A DNA stretch of 64,000 nucleotides from Eutypa lata (GCA_022661535.1 JAKULF010000014.1:930001-994000), one strand, 5' to 3'. Numbered from the stretch's first letter, positions 22,517-34,110 are shown. The notes: generated by a model from the sequence alone, not told the origin. Translations and numbers: made by a program.

Positions 22517-22553
22517 GTATAGCTGTAGCTATGGCTATAAGCTATAGCTATAC
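22517..22553. repeat. 37-bp AGCTATA quasi-palindrome next to a start codon
   Basis: The arms GTATAGCTGTAGCT and AGCTATAGCTATAC are complementary at 13 of 14 positions, and the block ends 7 bp upstream of the ATG at 22510 (minus). In the transcript it would form a hairpin right before the start codon. Confidence 0.75.
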
Positions 22554-24972
22554 ACGATCTATAAAGGACGGATGACCAAGGTGTAAAAGAGCATCTTCTA
22601 TCTGCTGTAATGATTGCAACTGATTCGGGAGTAGTTTCGCAACGTGAAGCTTTAAGGTTGATTGGATGGAAAGGCGAGGCTATGGATTTAGCGTTAGATT
22701 AAATCAATCTATATATGTTTTAGCTTCATTAAAATGGTTTATTTAATTAACTAGCCTTGTTCTTGTGTTAAACAAACTTAACCAGAACCGAAGTGGTCTA
22801 GCTATGTAGTTAAGCTGAACCTTTTACAATGTCCGTCTCAAATCTTATACCGCATATTTGCATAGGTGGTTTACATGCATGTATTCTAGTAGGTAGCAAA
22901 GGGTAACACCCGTTCTTCCATACAATCTTACACCTTTCTTGCCGGCAGGAGCATCACAGACGACTTTAATATCTGATCTGATTCCAATTGGACGCGACGC
23001 ACCTGGGAAAGGCTACGCCGAGATGTCACCTTCCATGCAAAGGTGTCATTTTTCACGGAAGAGAACGTTCGGTGCATATGTCGATCTTCTTTACGAGAGG
23101 GTCAGTTATTCGGTACATTGGTAGCTAAGCTTTTGCCAGAAGCTTATCTCAGGCAAGTGTGCAACACAAAATCTCGACCGTGAGGAGAACCTCCAATCGG
23201 CATCTATCGCTGTATGTACCCCAAAATTGCAAGAGTGGCCTTCTAGAAGGAAATGTGCACGGGATCGGACATTCATCCGTACGAAGGGTGAGATTGCAAA
23301 TTCTATCAGCCCAGCTGTGGCGAATCAGATCGGAAACGTTAGAGCCATCGGGGTTGCAGAGTTGCAGCGTTGCGTAGGCCCGCCATCATGACATCGCCCC
23401 GATACAGAGTCCATGTTTGAAAGCGGCAAGCCGTAGGATGAGGTAGGAGCCGCGGCAGACTGATGTACATTTGCCTCACAAAAGAAAACACCACCCAGGC
23501 AGGCCAGAGATGCACTGCGTAGATCTATCTAGAGCAGATGTCGCTCTCTGACAATAGCCTTAATTGTCTCCGGGTTGTTTCCACGAAGATCTACAGCGGG
23601 TTATAGATACCCAGTCTGCCAGTGTCATCCAGTATACTTGAGCAGTCTGTACCCTTTTAATTAAATTAAAACATTCAAGTGCTTTGCAATGCGTAATATG
23701 AATCCTAAGAAATGCAACACACTCAACATGACTAGGTAGAAACTCCGGTTGGGCGGCACGGGAAAGGAGGTTAGATCAGAGGAGGTCGTCTATCAATGCA
23801 ACCACTCTCTTATATGCTTCGTACACTCGTATCAGCGCCGGTAGAACTTGGGCGGGTGGTGGAACAGTTCAAATTGCGGTCAAGGCGACCTTCGGCCTCG
23901 GGTACACAAGTTCAACTTGCTGAGTTGTCATATTCCGTGCTCAAGGTTGCATCGTAGGATGGAGATCAGGAAAGCTGTTCAGTGTTGGCCGAGGAGAGAA
24001 GGCTTTGTACTGTACCCATATATGTTATGTAGGTTGACAGGAGTGGAGAAGAGTGAGTGCCTTGCAGCTATGTAGATGTATGTGTAAATATCTAGACAGA
24101 TGAATCATGGGGTAACTTCCATAGGTTATTTTCCTCTTGTGCATTATCTCGAGATCGGTATGTGGGTATAGGAATCGGATAAGGAGGGTATTGCCATCCA
24201 CCACCTGACATACAATATTCGGATGACGGCTGGCGGACTATTAACTGCTCTGGTGGACGGAGCAGATCCAAGGAGGTCAGACCGATGGAAGAGGATATAT
24301 GGTTTTGATTGCACGGCCTCAAAATACACACTTCTTAATATATCATCATACCTATTCTTTCTATATCCTCAGATTGAATTATGGGTTGAAATGCATATAC
24401 CCTTTGACCCTTTTCCCGTATACCAAGTCTAATGACCATACTCCAGGTTATTAGTACAACAACCCATCTGAGGCTAAGATGGTGTTTCATGGGGTTATTT
24501 TGCCGATGCCCTCATAATGTTGTATACATTTTCTATTCATTTTCTATTCCTGACAGAACATGCTTGATGGCTCAGACCCCACTTCATCAATTGGCCGCTA
24601 AAATGGCCGACTACTATGTAGATGCAGATAGCGTTGCACAAGTTGTAGAATACAAGGAGACTATGCATTAGCAGTGTAATATGCAGCCAATGGATTCCAA
24701 CATTACCCCTCGCATGCGCCAAAATTCTGCACTTCTGGCCCATGGGATTCTTTTCCTGTATGTGTTCTCCGCTTGGAGGTATCGGTCAAAAACCCTCGCT
24801 CGCATGCTACCTAAAACCATGCACACGATCTGGGCCTGTCAGTCATCAGTCATCGGTGCAACCATACCAAAACGAAACAGCCAACCAATTCGATAGAATT
24901 TCATTTTGAGGCGTTTAACTAGATGATCATATTTCTATACATGTATAGTATGTATGTAAGGAACATAAGCAA

Positions 24973-25023
24973 GATACAATACAACACAATACAACACAAT
25001 AGAATAGAATAAAATAAAATAAT
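24973..25023. repeat. ACAAT/AATAG/AAAAT tandem repeats
   Basis: Short imperfect pentamer repeats (ATACAATACAACACAATAC then AATAGAATAG and AAAATAAAAT). No coding content. Confidence 0.8.
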
Positions 25024-25520
25024 TCACACAAGATGCTGCACTTTTTAGTATATTAAAGGGCAGCCATCCTGCCTTCTCTTCACTATCCCCTCTCCCATAG
25101 ATTCGAAAATTTTCCCTTTCCCCACCTATCTGTTTCCAAAAAGGCCTGTCTGCCTGCTTAGAGCGGATTGACCGCTTGATCGCTCAAGTTCCATCGCGGC
25201 AAATAATCGAGTGAGGGATCCATTAGGCGCAGCTAATTCGGTACGTCATTGCTGGGAAAAGTGAAAAGTGGTCCCCCTTCCAAGTACCTAAAATCACATG
25301 CCCCAGAAATTTTTATGTCCACGCCACACATCTCATTGGCTAGAGTAAAACTTAGTACCTGCTTCTGGAAATAGCTTGTCCAAATTTTGCTTTTGAGCTC
25401 GCAGAATAGAACAGAACACAAAAACATCCTTGACACACCAGGCACACAACAGAGAAATCTTTTGCTCGTAGCAGAGCAGACCACTCACTCACTAGTCTTG
25501 TCACTCCGGCTATTCTTCTC

Positions 25521-25586
25521 CATCACCTTCACCACCAACATCACCTTCACCACCAACATCAACATCAACACCAACACCAACACCAG
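25521..25586. repeat. CACCAACAT repeat in SPE1 upstream region
   Basis: An 18-bp unit (CACCTTCACCACCAACAT) occurs twice in tandem, followed by several AACATC and CAACAC copies. It gives an unstructured CA-rich stretch upstream of, or within, the SPE1 leader. Confidence 0.8.
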
Positions 25587-25668
25587 TTTACTTACTACCA
25601 CAACACCATCACAATCACCAAAGAACAAAAAAAAGGAAATACTCCCAATTATCCCTCCTTCACTGTAT

Positions 25669-25707
25669 ATGCCTATATACAGTTGGTCGCATACAATTTT
25701 TACCTAA
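25669..25707 (+). promoter_or_regulatory. Candidate upstream ORF (12 codons) of SPE1
   Basis: The last ATG before the SPE1 start opens a 12-codon frame (MPIYSWSHTIFT, stop TAA at 25705-25707). No ATG occurs in the 530 nt between it and 26238. In Neurospora crassa the ODC mRNA has a long leader with a short uORF that takes part in polyamine control. Whether the transcript here starts upstream of 25669 is unknown. Confidence 0.4.
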
Positions 25708-26237
25708 CGTGATTGCTTTACACGTCCTCCCTATCAAATACCTTTTGACTTAGCCTTTGGTCTATTCAAAGGCAAACTAGCTACTACGGCTTCCGAGGCC
25801 GTAAGAATCGTCTCTGACCAAGATTTCAGCCTTCGAAAGACCTTCCATATCATCAACTCTCGTCCACCACCCTCTGCTGAGGTTTCCTAAACAAAATCAA
25901 GCTCCTTTGTTCGACGCAAACCCCAAACCAACCCCCGAGTTCTCCCCCAACAACCAACTGCCGCATAGGACGAGTTCTGCGGTTCTTCCTCTCGCCGAGG
26001 GAGAGTCGAGGAGGCCTCGTCAGATCGCTGAGGGATCAGGAAGCTATCGTTTTCGACCCCCATAACACCAGAGGTATTAGATATCTGGTATCCTACTTTT
26101 CTCATCGTATCTATCTACCCTTTTGTTAGGTTAGACAGTACGATACAAATCAACCAGAGTCGCCTCTGAAGTGACGTCTACACAAACCCACAGAGAAAGT
26201 CTCCCTACAATCCCCGTTTGCCGCCTAGCTGAAGGAT
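25708..26237 (+). promoter_or_regulatory. ATG-free leader/promoter of SPE1
   Basis: 530 nt without a single ATG on the coding strand precede the SPE1 start codon. The first half is CT/CA-rich. The absence of ATGs over this length suggests selection for a scanned 5' leader. Confidence 0.5.
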
Positions 26238-27648
26238 ATGGTTATGGCAACAGCTGCCGTCGAGTGCATTGCCCCGGTTACTTACGAGAATAACCGCCAT
26301 TACTTTTTGAAGAATACCTTCTTCGATAATTACCAGCAAAATGGCGCTAAAATCGCGAAACAAATGATCGGTGATGCTCTCCGTAACCGCGTTGAGAATA
26401 TCGATCATGAATCCTGCGACCCCGGAGATGAGGACACTTTCTTCGTCGGCGATCTTGGCGAGGTCTACCGCCAGCATATGCGGTGGAAGAAGAACCTTCC
26501 CCGCGTGAAGCCCTTTTACGGTATGTCGGCCCGTTGATTCCATCCCATCAAATAGACTTGATGACTAACTTGTCCCGATAGCGGTCAAGTGTAACCCTGA
26601 CCCCAAGGTTATCCAGCTTCTTGCTGGGCTGGGCACTGGCTTCGATTGTGCCTCTAAGGCTGAAATCGAGCAGGTGCTCAACATTGGTGTTGACCCTGCT
26701 CGTATCATCTATGCCCAGCCGTGCAAGACCAACTCTTACGTGCGCTATGTCGCCAGCCAAGGAGTCAAGCAGATGACATTTGACAATGCCGATGAGCTCC
26801 GCAAGATTGCGAAGCTGTTCCCCAACGCAGAGCTGTTCTTGCGTATCTTGACTGATGACTCCTCGAGCTTGTGCCGCCTGAGCCTGAAGTTTGGAGCATC
26901 TCTGGATGATACTGATGGCCTCCTGGCCCTCGCTAAGGAGCTTGGACTTAATGTCGTTGGTGTTAGCTTCCACGTAGGCTCGGGCGCTTCGGACCCTCTT
27001 TCCTTCCTGAAAGCAGTTCAGGATGCAGATGTGGTCTTCAAGCAAGCCGACGCCCACGGCTTTGACCTGCACACCTTGGATGTCGGTGGTGGTTTTAGTG
27101 GTGACACTTTCGAGGACATGGCATGTGTTCTCCGTGAGTCTCTCGATGAGTATTTTCCACCACACGTTAACATCATCGCTGAGCCTGGTCGATACTATGT
27201 GTCTACGGCTTTTACCATTGCCTGCAACATCATTGCCCGCCGTGCTATTGATAATCCTGCAACGGGTGAAACTGCCTACATGACTTATGTCAACGATGGC
27301 CTCTACGGCAACTTCAGCAGCATCATGTTCGATCACCAGCATCCTGTTGCTAAAGTCTTGCGCTCAGGCAGACGATGCTACTACAACACGCCTTATGCAG
27401 ATGCTGTTGCTGAGGGGATGAACAATGGGATCGAGTATTCCATTTGGGGCCCTACCTGCGATGGGATTGACCGCATCACGGAGAGCATCCGCTTCAACCA
27501 CGAGCTTGATGTTGGTGACTGGTTGTACTTCGAAGACATGGGTGCCTACACCAAGTGCTCGGCCACCAAGTTCAACGGCTTCAGCGACGCCCATGATGTA
27601 ATTTACGTCTGCAGCGAGCCCGGTGCCCGAGCTCTACTCGGACACTGA
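26238..27648 (+). CDS. SPE1: Ornithine decarboxylase
   Basis: Exons 26238-26520 and 26582-27648 (61-nt intron, GTATGT...GATAG) encode 449 aa. It is a fold-III PLP enzyme that makes putrescine from ornithine, the committed step of polyamine synthesis, in the cytosol. The PLP lysine is K97 in FYAVKCN, whose codons span the splice junction. Other family motifs are FHVGSGASD, DVGGGF, EPGRYYV, and the catalytic cysteine C387 in WGPTCDGID at the dimer interface. The N-terminus MVM followed by AKQMIGDALRNRVE resembles the Neurospora enzyme. An in-frame stop (TAG at 26226) just upstream fixes the start. The long ATG-free leader and upstream ORF suggest translational control. Confidence 0.97.
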
Positions 27649-28306
27649 TGCTCACAAGGCAAATCTACTTTCTTTTCTGGCTCACAGCACAGTGATATAG
27701 ACTTGGGGGATTGGTTTCATTCTTGCAAGAATAGAGAGAGACGGATATGCCGTCGTGGTTTTAGTGGAAAGTCATCTTTCGTTATCACATAGACATTTGG
27801 GTCAGTCAGTATAATAGTATAATTGACTGGATAGACGAATCTTAGCAGCCGTGACGTTCGTTATGTGACCACCTTTAATGACGCCAAAGCCGGGCAGGTT
27901 ACAGTTAGAAATTCAAGTATATACGTATATTCTCTACATGAAAGGCGGGCATATAGGCACTCTGGAAGTTACAATCATTCGTATGTTAATTGTGCCATCT
28001 CTAGTCGGTTGGTACAGTGTTGCCTCTCCAGCCACGCACCCTATGCTTCGAATAGTATTCTCTCCACCTCGCAGATCAAGGCAGATGGATACTAATAGAA
28101 TCACATGGCCTAGGTACCAAGAGCAGCACAGTAGGGCCACAGGTGCTGATTTCTATCAATAGTGGCTCTTGATCTAGCTAAGTATTTCATCACAAATGAT
28201 ACATAGCACGTAATATTGGATTAAAATAGGGATCTGATATAAAAATCGCGCTAACGTTTGGGTATCATTCAGAACGCCTGATGAAGCGACATGAAGTCAT
28301 GAGAAG
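27649..28306. other. Convergent 3' spacer after SPE1
   Basis: About 660 bp of AT-rich sequence with no supported gene. Small ATGAAG repeats occur near 28278-28318. Confidence 0.5.
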
Positions 28307-29137
28307 CTATATGAAGCCAAGAAACACACATTGCAACGCAACCCAGAAGCCAAGCAGGGACCCGAGCTGATACGTGCTAGATATCGCGCCGTTCAGGCCC
28401 TTAATCCCGGTGCTTCCTCCTCCGCTGCTCGCTCCATCTTCTACGACCTGTCCCGTAGATGCCAAGACCGTCTGTCCGGTGCCGTATTGGATGTTGTAGA
28501 CCGGGGTCGAGGTCAGGCTCTCCAACGATCCTAATGTGTGGGGGCACGCGGCCTGGTTCGCGGCAGGCCAATCCAGCGTGCAGGTCTCGTCGTAGCCCCA
28601 GCTGCAAACCGAGTCGACAATGTTATACAAGACGTAGTTCTGCGCGACCCAGCTGTCGGGCTGGTCGAAGCAGCTGATCAGCAGGTTCGTCCCCGACGGC
28701 GCGCTGAACGGCAGCTTGTTGCCATCGGTGTGGATAAGGTCGGCGCACTCGGACGGATCCAGGTACTCGTAGTTCATAGCGACGGCCCCGCCCGTCGTCG
28801 GTTGCTCCGTGGCCGAGTAGCCCGTGTATAAATAGTTCCAGGCATCATAGCTTATGTCGTGCGCGCCTTGCGAGGTATCAATGCGGAGCAGCTTGACGGA
28901 GCGGCCCTCGTAGCTAAGCGACACGCATATGTTGTTGCAATCCACAGACCCGGGCCAGTACGCGACCCGGTTGGTATCGATCTTACACCCCAGCACCCCG
29001 GCCGACGATGAGAACTGCTCGTGAGGTGTAACCCAGGCCGCTCCTTCTCCGCTACTAGTATTGTCGGTATCGGCCTGAGACGAAGCACGGACGAGCGCCG
29101 CGATCAACAACAGCAGGCTCGGCGTGAAGGACCGCAT
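28307..29137 (-). CDS. Secreted, probably GPI-anchored double-psi-barrel-like protein
   Basis: An intronless frame of 276 aa. A signal peptide (RSFTPSLLLLIAALVRASSQA) is followed by a domain (about 45-215) containing GVLGCKIDTNRVAYWP, CNNICVSLSYEGRSVKLLRID and DISYDAWNYL. This layout is seen in ascomycete cell-surface proteins with an expansin/RlpA-like double-psi beta-barrel, sometimes mislabelled as a cation channel. Several paired Cys suggest disulfides. The C-terminus has a small-residue stretch (SSGGGSTG) and a terminal hydrophobic segment with no charged tail, as expected for a GPI-attachment signal. Likely role: a wall- or membrane-associated extracellular protein; no enzyme activity can be assigned. 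Confidence 0.75.
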   Translation of the reverse strand: MRSFTPSLLLLIAALVRASSQADTDNTSSGEGAAWVTPHEQFSSSAGVLGCKIDTNRVAYWPGSVDCNNICVSLSYEGRSVKLLRIDTSQGAHDISYDAWNYLYTGYSATEQPTTGGAVAMNYEYLDPSECADLIHTDGNKLPFSAPSGTNLLISCFDQPDSWVAQNYVLYNIVDSVCSWGYDETCTLDWPAANQAACPHTLGSLESLTSTPVYNIQYGTGQTVLASTGQVVEDGASSGGGSTGIKGLNGAISSTYQLGSLLGFWVALQCVFLGFI

Positions 29138-29834
29138 CGGGAAAGCAACCGATTGGGTAGTTAGGTGCTAAGGAATTCGATTCGTTATAAATATTTATGT
29201 AAATGAGCGACTGGTGTTCAAAATAGAAAAGAGCGACATGCCACGCGCCCACTGGCCGGGCTTAGAACCGTATGGACATCTGATAATGCCCTTCTTCCGT
29301 CGTGATGGTTTGGAAGTTAAAAAAAAAAGAACATCACACGAGTGCGATGCGATCTTCATGCGCGCGATGCGACGTTGATGATAGGCGTAAGATTAGATAA
29401 CCCCCTATCGGGCCACTAATTGCCAGTCCCAGCTAGCTCTAGGGCCTATTACTGCAAAGGGGATGAATGCCAACACACCCTTGGTTATATCGAAAAGTTT
29501 GATAATTCTAGATTTTGTATCCAATGTAGTTGTGTGAACCTATCCAAGAAGTCATACTGTAATAATACCCTTTACATAATAAAACATCATATCTATCGTG
29601 TAGACTTGAGAGTCTACTTGGTTATCCTTGATTTATCGTAAAACATGTCTAATTGCATCTCATCCATCCCCAATTCCATGCCATGTCGTGATCGGCTTTA
29701 AGCCATGATCCGCCGCTCTAAAAAAAATTTCCCAGTATCCCAAAAAGAAACGCCTTTGATCTATTGATCTCTGACTGATCTGACGATCGAACCATCCGGG
29801 TGTATTTCCCAAAAAACCCTAGTTAAATCATAAC
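29138..29834. other. Intergenic, no supported gene
   Basis: About 700 bp upstream of the secreted-protein gene and downstream of the HAD gene (same strand). It includes an A-run at about 29320-29330 and GATGCGAC-type short repeats at about 29345-29380. Confidence 0.5.
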
Positions 29835-31337
29835 TTATACCACCGCCGCAGCGCTGGCCTTGTGGTCGATGAAGACCGGGTTGATGCCATCTTCGTCGAA
29901 GTGCATCTTGAAATCATCTCCGAGCTGCTTCTTCAGTGCCGTCTGGACTGCATCTAGCACGTTGGGGAACACGCCGAAGTTCGCCGGGTTGTTCTCGTCA
30001 TTGTCGCCGCCCTGGAAGACACCCGTACGGACCAGGCAAGTGTTCCACCCGTACATGTTGCCACCAATGATGTCAGACGCCGGGTTGTCACCGACCATGT
30101 AGATGTTTTCGGGCAGCTTCTCCTCTCCGTGTAGCTGCTCCATCCAGGAGCTCATGACCTCGTCGGCGTACTTGTAGGTGGCCAACTCGGGCTTGCCGTA
30201 GACAACACGCTCAAGGTCTACACCGGTGAGGGCACGGTACATAGCCTCGAGACCGATGCGGAAGGCACCCTGGGACATGCGGGGAATGGGGTGCTCAGTG
30301 GGACATAGCAAGTCTCCCTGCGAGAAGTAGATGGGGATACGCTGTGAGACAGGATCCTTGGCGACGGTGCCGAGGCGGCCGTTCTCGGACCGCAGCAGGT
30401 CCATGATGATCTGCATGTCCGTAGCGTAGTCGCGCGAGTCGGAGAAGACGAGGATAGCGTCGATGTTCACCTTGGTGAAGTCGCGGGGCCGCGAGCTAGC
30501 CCGCTCCTCAGCGGTGAAAACCCGGTACGGCGCGATCGTGGGGTCCGACGCAACAATGTCGTTGGGCACCACGATGTCCTTGAAGCCGTACTGCTCTGCT
30601 ACCTCACGGCACTTGTAGCCCTCGCCACCGACGACGATCACCGTGTTGTAATACTCAGCCAGGGCACTCATGGGCGTGTGCGACTGGATGAACTGCTCCG
30701 TCGAGACGGGGTTCCCCAGGATCTTGGAGAGCTGGTCGCACCGCGGTTGCTCCGGCTTGCCGGAGCCGTTGGTCAGGAAGATGTGCGGGATCTTGATGCC
30801 CAGCTCGTTGTCACCGTTCAGGATCTCGAGCGCCCGCTTGCCCTCGGGGATCAGCCGGTCGCCGTGGACCAACACACCGTCAATGTCGAAGGCAAACGCC
30901 ATGTTCTTAGCCTTCTTCACCATTCCTTCCGACATGGACTGCACCTGCGAGGCGAGCAGAGCGCGCGTGGGCTGGATGGCCGGCATGCCGGGCCGCGTCG
31001 GACGACCATCTTCGTTGGGGTAGTGTACAGACGACAGCCGCGACTGTCTCTTGGATCGGGGGATAGGTAGGGATGCACCGAACGAGTTCCGCGAAGACCT
31101 CCTGTCCTTCTGCGAGGGCGACACGCTCAGGTTGTGCATGTACTTCTGGGCTTCTGAGATGGAGGATCTCGTGGCCGGGACCTCGATGGGACCCTCGCCG
31201 TCCTCCGAAGGGATCGGGATCCCATGGGTCTTAGGGGAGACACCGAGAGACCCATTAGCACCATTGGAAGGGGCTTGCAGTTGCGAGGGGTCGTTAGGTG
31301 CCTTGACCTCGAAGTCAGAATCGTCAAAAGCCGGCAT
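29835..31337 (-). CDS. HAD-superfamily class IIA hydrolase (CECR5/HDHD5-like)
   Basis: An intronless frame of 500 aa. The first ~140 residues are Ser/Pro-rich and probably disordered. The HAD core then begins with the nucleophile motif FDIDGVL (D151 and D153), followed by motif II FLTNGSG, a cap region of type IIA, the Lys/Pro motif VYGKPELATYKYA, and motif IV MVGDNPASDIIGGN near the C-terminus. GVFQGGDND follows, as in the CECR5/YKR070W group. Such proteins are putative phosphatases of small phosphorylated metabolites, often mitochondrial in yeast. The long N-terminal extension is unlike a canonical presequence, so location is open. All catalytic residues are present, so it is probably active; the substrate is unknown. 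Confidence 0.88.
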   Translation of the reverse strand: MPAFDDSDFEVKAPNDPSQLQAPSNGANGSLGVSPKTHGIPIPSEDGEGPIEVPATRSSISEAQKYMHNLSVSPSQKDRRSSRNSFGASLPIPRSKRQSRLSSVHYPNEDGRPTRPGMPAIQPTRALLASQVQSMSEGMVKKAKNMAFAFDIDGVLVHGDRLIPEGKRALEILNGDNELGIKIPHIFLTNGSGKPEQPRCDQLSKILGNPVSTEQFIQSHTPMSALAEYYNTVIVVGGEGYKCREVAEQYGFKDIVVPNDIVASDPTIAPYRVFTAEERASSRPRDFTKVNIDAILVFSDSRDYATDMQIIMDLLRSENGRLGTVAKDPVSQRIPIYFSQGDLLCPTEHPIPRMSQGAFRIGLEAMYRALTGVDLERVVYGKPELATYKYADEVMSSWMEQLHGEEKLPENIYMVGDNPASDIIGGNMYGWNTCLVRTGVFQGGDNDENNPANFGVFPNVLDAVQTALKKQLGDDFKMHFDEDGINPVFIDHKASAAAVV

Positions 31338-32813
31338 CTTGAAAACAGTTCTAGGGGTATTTATTCAGTGGTGGTAGGATAAGGTGCAAGCAAGTGTCGA
31401 TGATAGTTCGATAAAAGTTAAAATGACTTATCAAAAGGGGGGTGGGTGGTCGTCCAGTTTTAATATCGAGGGGGAAGAGCTTCCTTTTAGCCACCGGACT
31501 AACGTAGCTTGAACTGTTGCCTCGGGTAGGGCGGTCCATGACTTATCCATGACTTATGAAAGTTCTTGATATACTCTGGAGACAGAGCAGAATACGCGAT
31601 GATACTACGTAGTACCAAAGACAGCACGACGGATACATACAAGATACCGTTCCGGAGCCTGCCGGCGGTATAGTGAAACAGTGCAGGAACAGCGTCAATC
31701 ATTGTCACTCTGCCGAGCATCCTGGCTCCGAGAAGAACAGAAGTCGTACCATCCAATGGAAGCCATATCATCCCTGGTGATCCTCAGGGCTGTCACCGAA
31801 ATGCATTATCTAGCCGTCCTACTATTCTCCATATACGTGCAGAAGTCTGTCCTGTTGAGACACTCGGCTGCCGCTGAGTCGAGAGATGAGTCCGAGAGTA
31901 GAGCCGCAAATGGAACCGTGCGTACCGTGGTCCACTAGCCTGCTCAAGCTCCGTCGTCCAGCAAGGCTTGACATCATCGAGGCTCCATCCGAGATCCATA
32001 TCTAACTCAGAAATGTGGGGGGCCGACCAGAGATTTTTTGGAAAATAGTAATTTTTTCTTCGCTGCTTCTTACTTGTCAGCCCCTCGACTCCATAACCTC
32101 CAACCCAAGACGTCACCGTGCCGTGATACTTGGCAACCCTATAACTAGCTCTGCTAGACCTGCTACATATGTAGTATGTAGTAGAAAGTTCTCATCAAGT
32201 CCCTACATGCTGGTAATCACATCCCGGTGGGGCCGGCACTGGAGCACCGTGGACACCCCCTAACGTGGACTGCAGCGAGCACACGCATAATGTCAGAATG
32301 TGAGCACATAATTGCGGAGGAAATCAGGTCAGATACTCGACGGCCCGGTCAACGAATGGGGAGTACATGGATACCTTCGGTTCTGGCAAGCTGTGGCTGG
32401 ACTGAAACGAAAACTGAGCGGGTTCGATGCCATATCTCGTACCCACTTCACATGTCAAGACTAGTAGTTGAGACCCTGAAAACTTGTTGGAAAATCTCCG
32501 TATCAGGGAGCCATTTTATATTGTGGACATAACTAGGTGATAGGCAATTAAGCGGTCAGATACTTAGGTACGTTTCGTTTCGTTGAGGAAAGATTTTTGT
32601 TAGTTTTCGCCTTAAAGGAATCTTTATTGGGGAGCAATGATGTAATAGCTTAAACCTCTTCCTTTAAGTCCCCTTTTTCTACAACTACATACATACCCAC
32701 TACCACCAACCATATACGTAGGACTTATCAAATCTTCCAACAGAGAATCAAACAACGCACTCAATCCACCAAATTTCATTGTATTTATCACTTTATCAGA
32801 GTTCAGAGATAAC
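31338..32813. other. Divergent intergenic region, HAD gene / aldo-keto reductase
   Basis: About 1.5 kb between two divergent genes. A CATGACTTAT direct repeat occurs at about 31537-31558. Open frames in both strands are short and nondescript. The last 100 bp is CA-rich, typical of a promoter or leader. Confidence 0.5.
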
Positions 32814-33797
32814 ATGGCATCCCAAAGAGAACCGGTCTCTAACAAGACGACCTTCACACTTAGCAATGGAGTGAAGGTTCCTGGTCTAGGCTTCGGCACG
32901 TTCGCCAACGAGGGTGCTACGGGCGAGAGCTACAAGGCCACCAAAAAAGCTCTCGAGGTGGGTTACCGCCACCTCGACTGCGCCTGGTTCTACAAGAACG
33001 AGGGTGAGGTCGGAGATGCAGTTCGGGACTTCCTCAAGGAGAACCCCTCAGTGAAGCGCGAAGACCTGTTCATCACGACCAAGGTCTGGTTACACCTGCT
33101 AGAGCCCGAGGAGGTCGAATGGTCGGCGAACAACTCGCTCAAGAACCTCGGCCTCGACTATATCGACCTCTTCCTCGTCCACTGGCCCATCGCGGCCGAA
33201 AAAGACGAGAAGTACATGCCCAAGATTGGTGCTGATGGCAAGTATGTCATCAAGAAGGGGCTCACCGAGAACCTGGAGCCGACATGGCGCGCCATGGAGA
33301 AGCTGCACGCCGACGGCAAGGTACGCGCCATTGGAGTCTCGAACTGGACGATCCCGGGCTTGAAGAAGCTGTTGAGCTTCGCCAAGGTGAAGCCCCTGGT
33401 CAACCAGGTCGAGATCCATCCATTCCTGCCCAACGAGGAGCTTGTCCGGTTCTGCCTTGACAATGGCATCCTGCCCGAGGCCTACTCGCCCCTGGGCTCG
33501 CAAGACCAGGTCCCGAACACGGGCGAGAAGGTGCGCACCAACACGACCCTGAACGAGGTCGCCGACCGGAGCGGCCACACACTTGCCCAGGTCCTGCTTG
33601 CCTGGGGTCTGCGCCGCGGCTACGCCGTCCTGCCCAAGAGCTCCACACCCTCTCGGATAGAGAGCAACTTCCAGGTTCCTAATCTGAGCGACGAGGACTT
33701 CGAGGCCGTCCAGAGCGTAGCTAAGGGCCGTCACACCCGCTTCGTCAACATGAAGGACACCTTTGGCTACGATGTCTGGGCCGACGAGGCTTCATAA
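32814..33797 (+). CDS. Aldo/keto reductase
   Basis: An intronless frame of 327 aa, the usual length for the AKR (beta/alpha)8 barrel. The catalytic tetrad is complete: D55 (RHLDCA), Y60 (WFYKNE), K90 (ITTKVW) and H123 (LVHWP). The family signatures LGLDYIDLFLVHWP and IGVSNW are present, and the C-terminal NADPH-binding segment reads VLPKSSTPSRIESN. It reduces aldehydes or ketones with NADPH in the cytosol; it groups by eye with the glycerol dehydrogenase / D-galacturonate- or xylose-reductase-like fungal AKRs, but the substrate cannot be fixed. It stands alone. Confidence 0.93.
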   Translation: MASQREPVSNKTTFTLSNGVKVPGLGFGTFANEGATGESYKATKKALEVGYRHLDCAWFYKNEGEVGDAVRDFLKENPSVKREDLFITTKVWLHLLEPEEVEWSANNSLKNLGLDYIDLFLVHWPIAAEKDEKYMPKIGADGKYVIKKGLTENLEPTWRAMEKLHADGKVRAIGVSNWTIPGLKKLLSFAKVKPLVNQVEIHPFLPNEELVRFCLDNGILPEAYSPLGSQDQVPNTGEKVRTNTTLNEVADRSGHTLAQVLLAWGLRRGYAVLPKSSTPSRIESNFQVPNLSDEDFEAVQSVAKGRHTRFVNMKDTFGYDVWADEAS

Positions 33798-34110
33798 GGG
33801 AAAGAAAAAAAGAAGAAAGCGATGTATTCCTGCCGCTGTGGTATTGTGGCATGGGATATAAGGGGGTGGGTTGGATAGGATAGATACCCTGAGTATAACT
33901 CAAAGGAGCAGTTGAAAAGGGGGTTGGATTATGATGTTATGCATGAGATCACTCGTTGGTTTACAATAGCTTAAATGAGACTAGAATGTGCACACGCACA
34001 TCATATAGAGATTATGAATTACCCAGGAGTATACCTTGCCGTGAACTATTAACAACACGCCGAAAGTTGGATGTCAAAATTGTAACCATTATCTACTTAC
34101 CCCTCTATTT
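33798..34110. other. 3' flank of aldo/keto reductase gene
   Basis: About 310 bp without supported features up to the foldback element. Confidence 0.4.

Larger units (their letters stand above)
22554..25668. other. Long gene-poor AT-rich stretch before SPE1
   Basis: About 3.1 kb with only short nondescript open frames. It contains ACAAT/AATAG-type tandem repeats at 24973-25023 and a CACCAACAT/CTTCACCACCAACATCA repeat at about 25521-25586. The last few hundred bases are CT/CA-rich and probably hold the SPE1 promoter and the start of its leader. Confidence 0.5.

Noticed and set aside
25387..25707. 106-codon frame upstream of SPE1 as a protein gene
   Set aside because: Asn/Thr-rich translation of a CAACAT repeat; only its last 12 codons from the internal ATG are of interest as a uORF.
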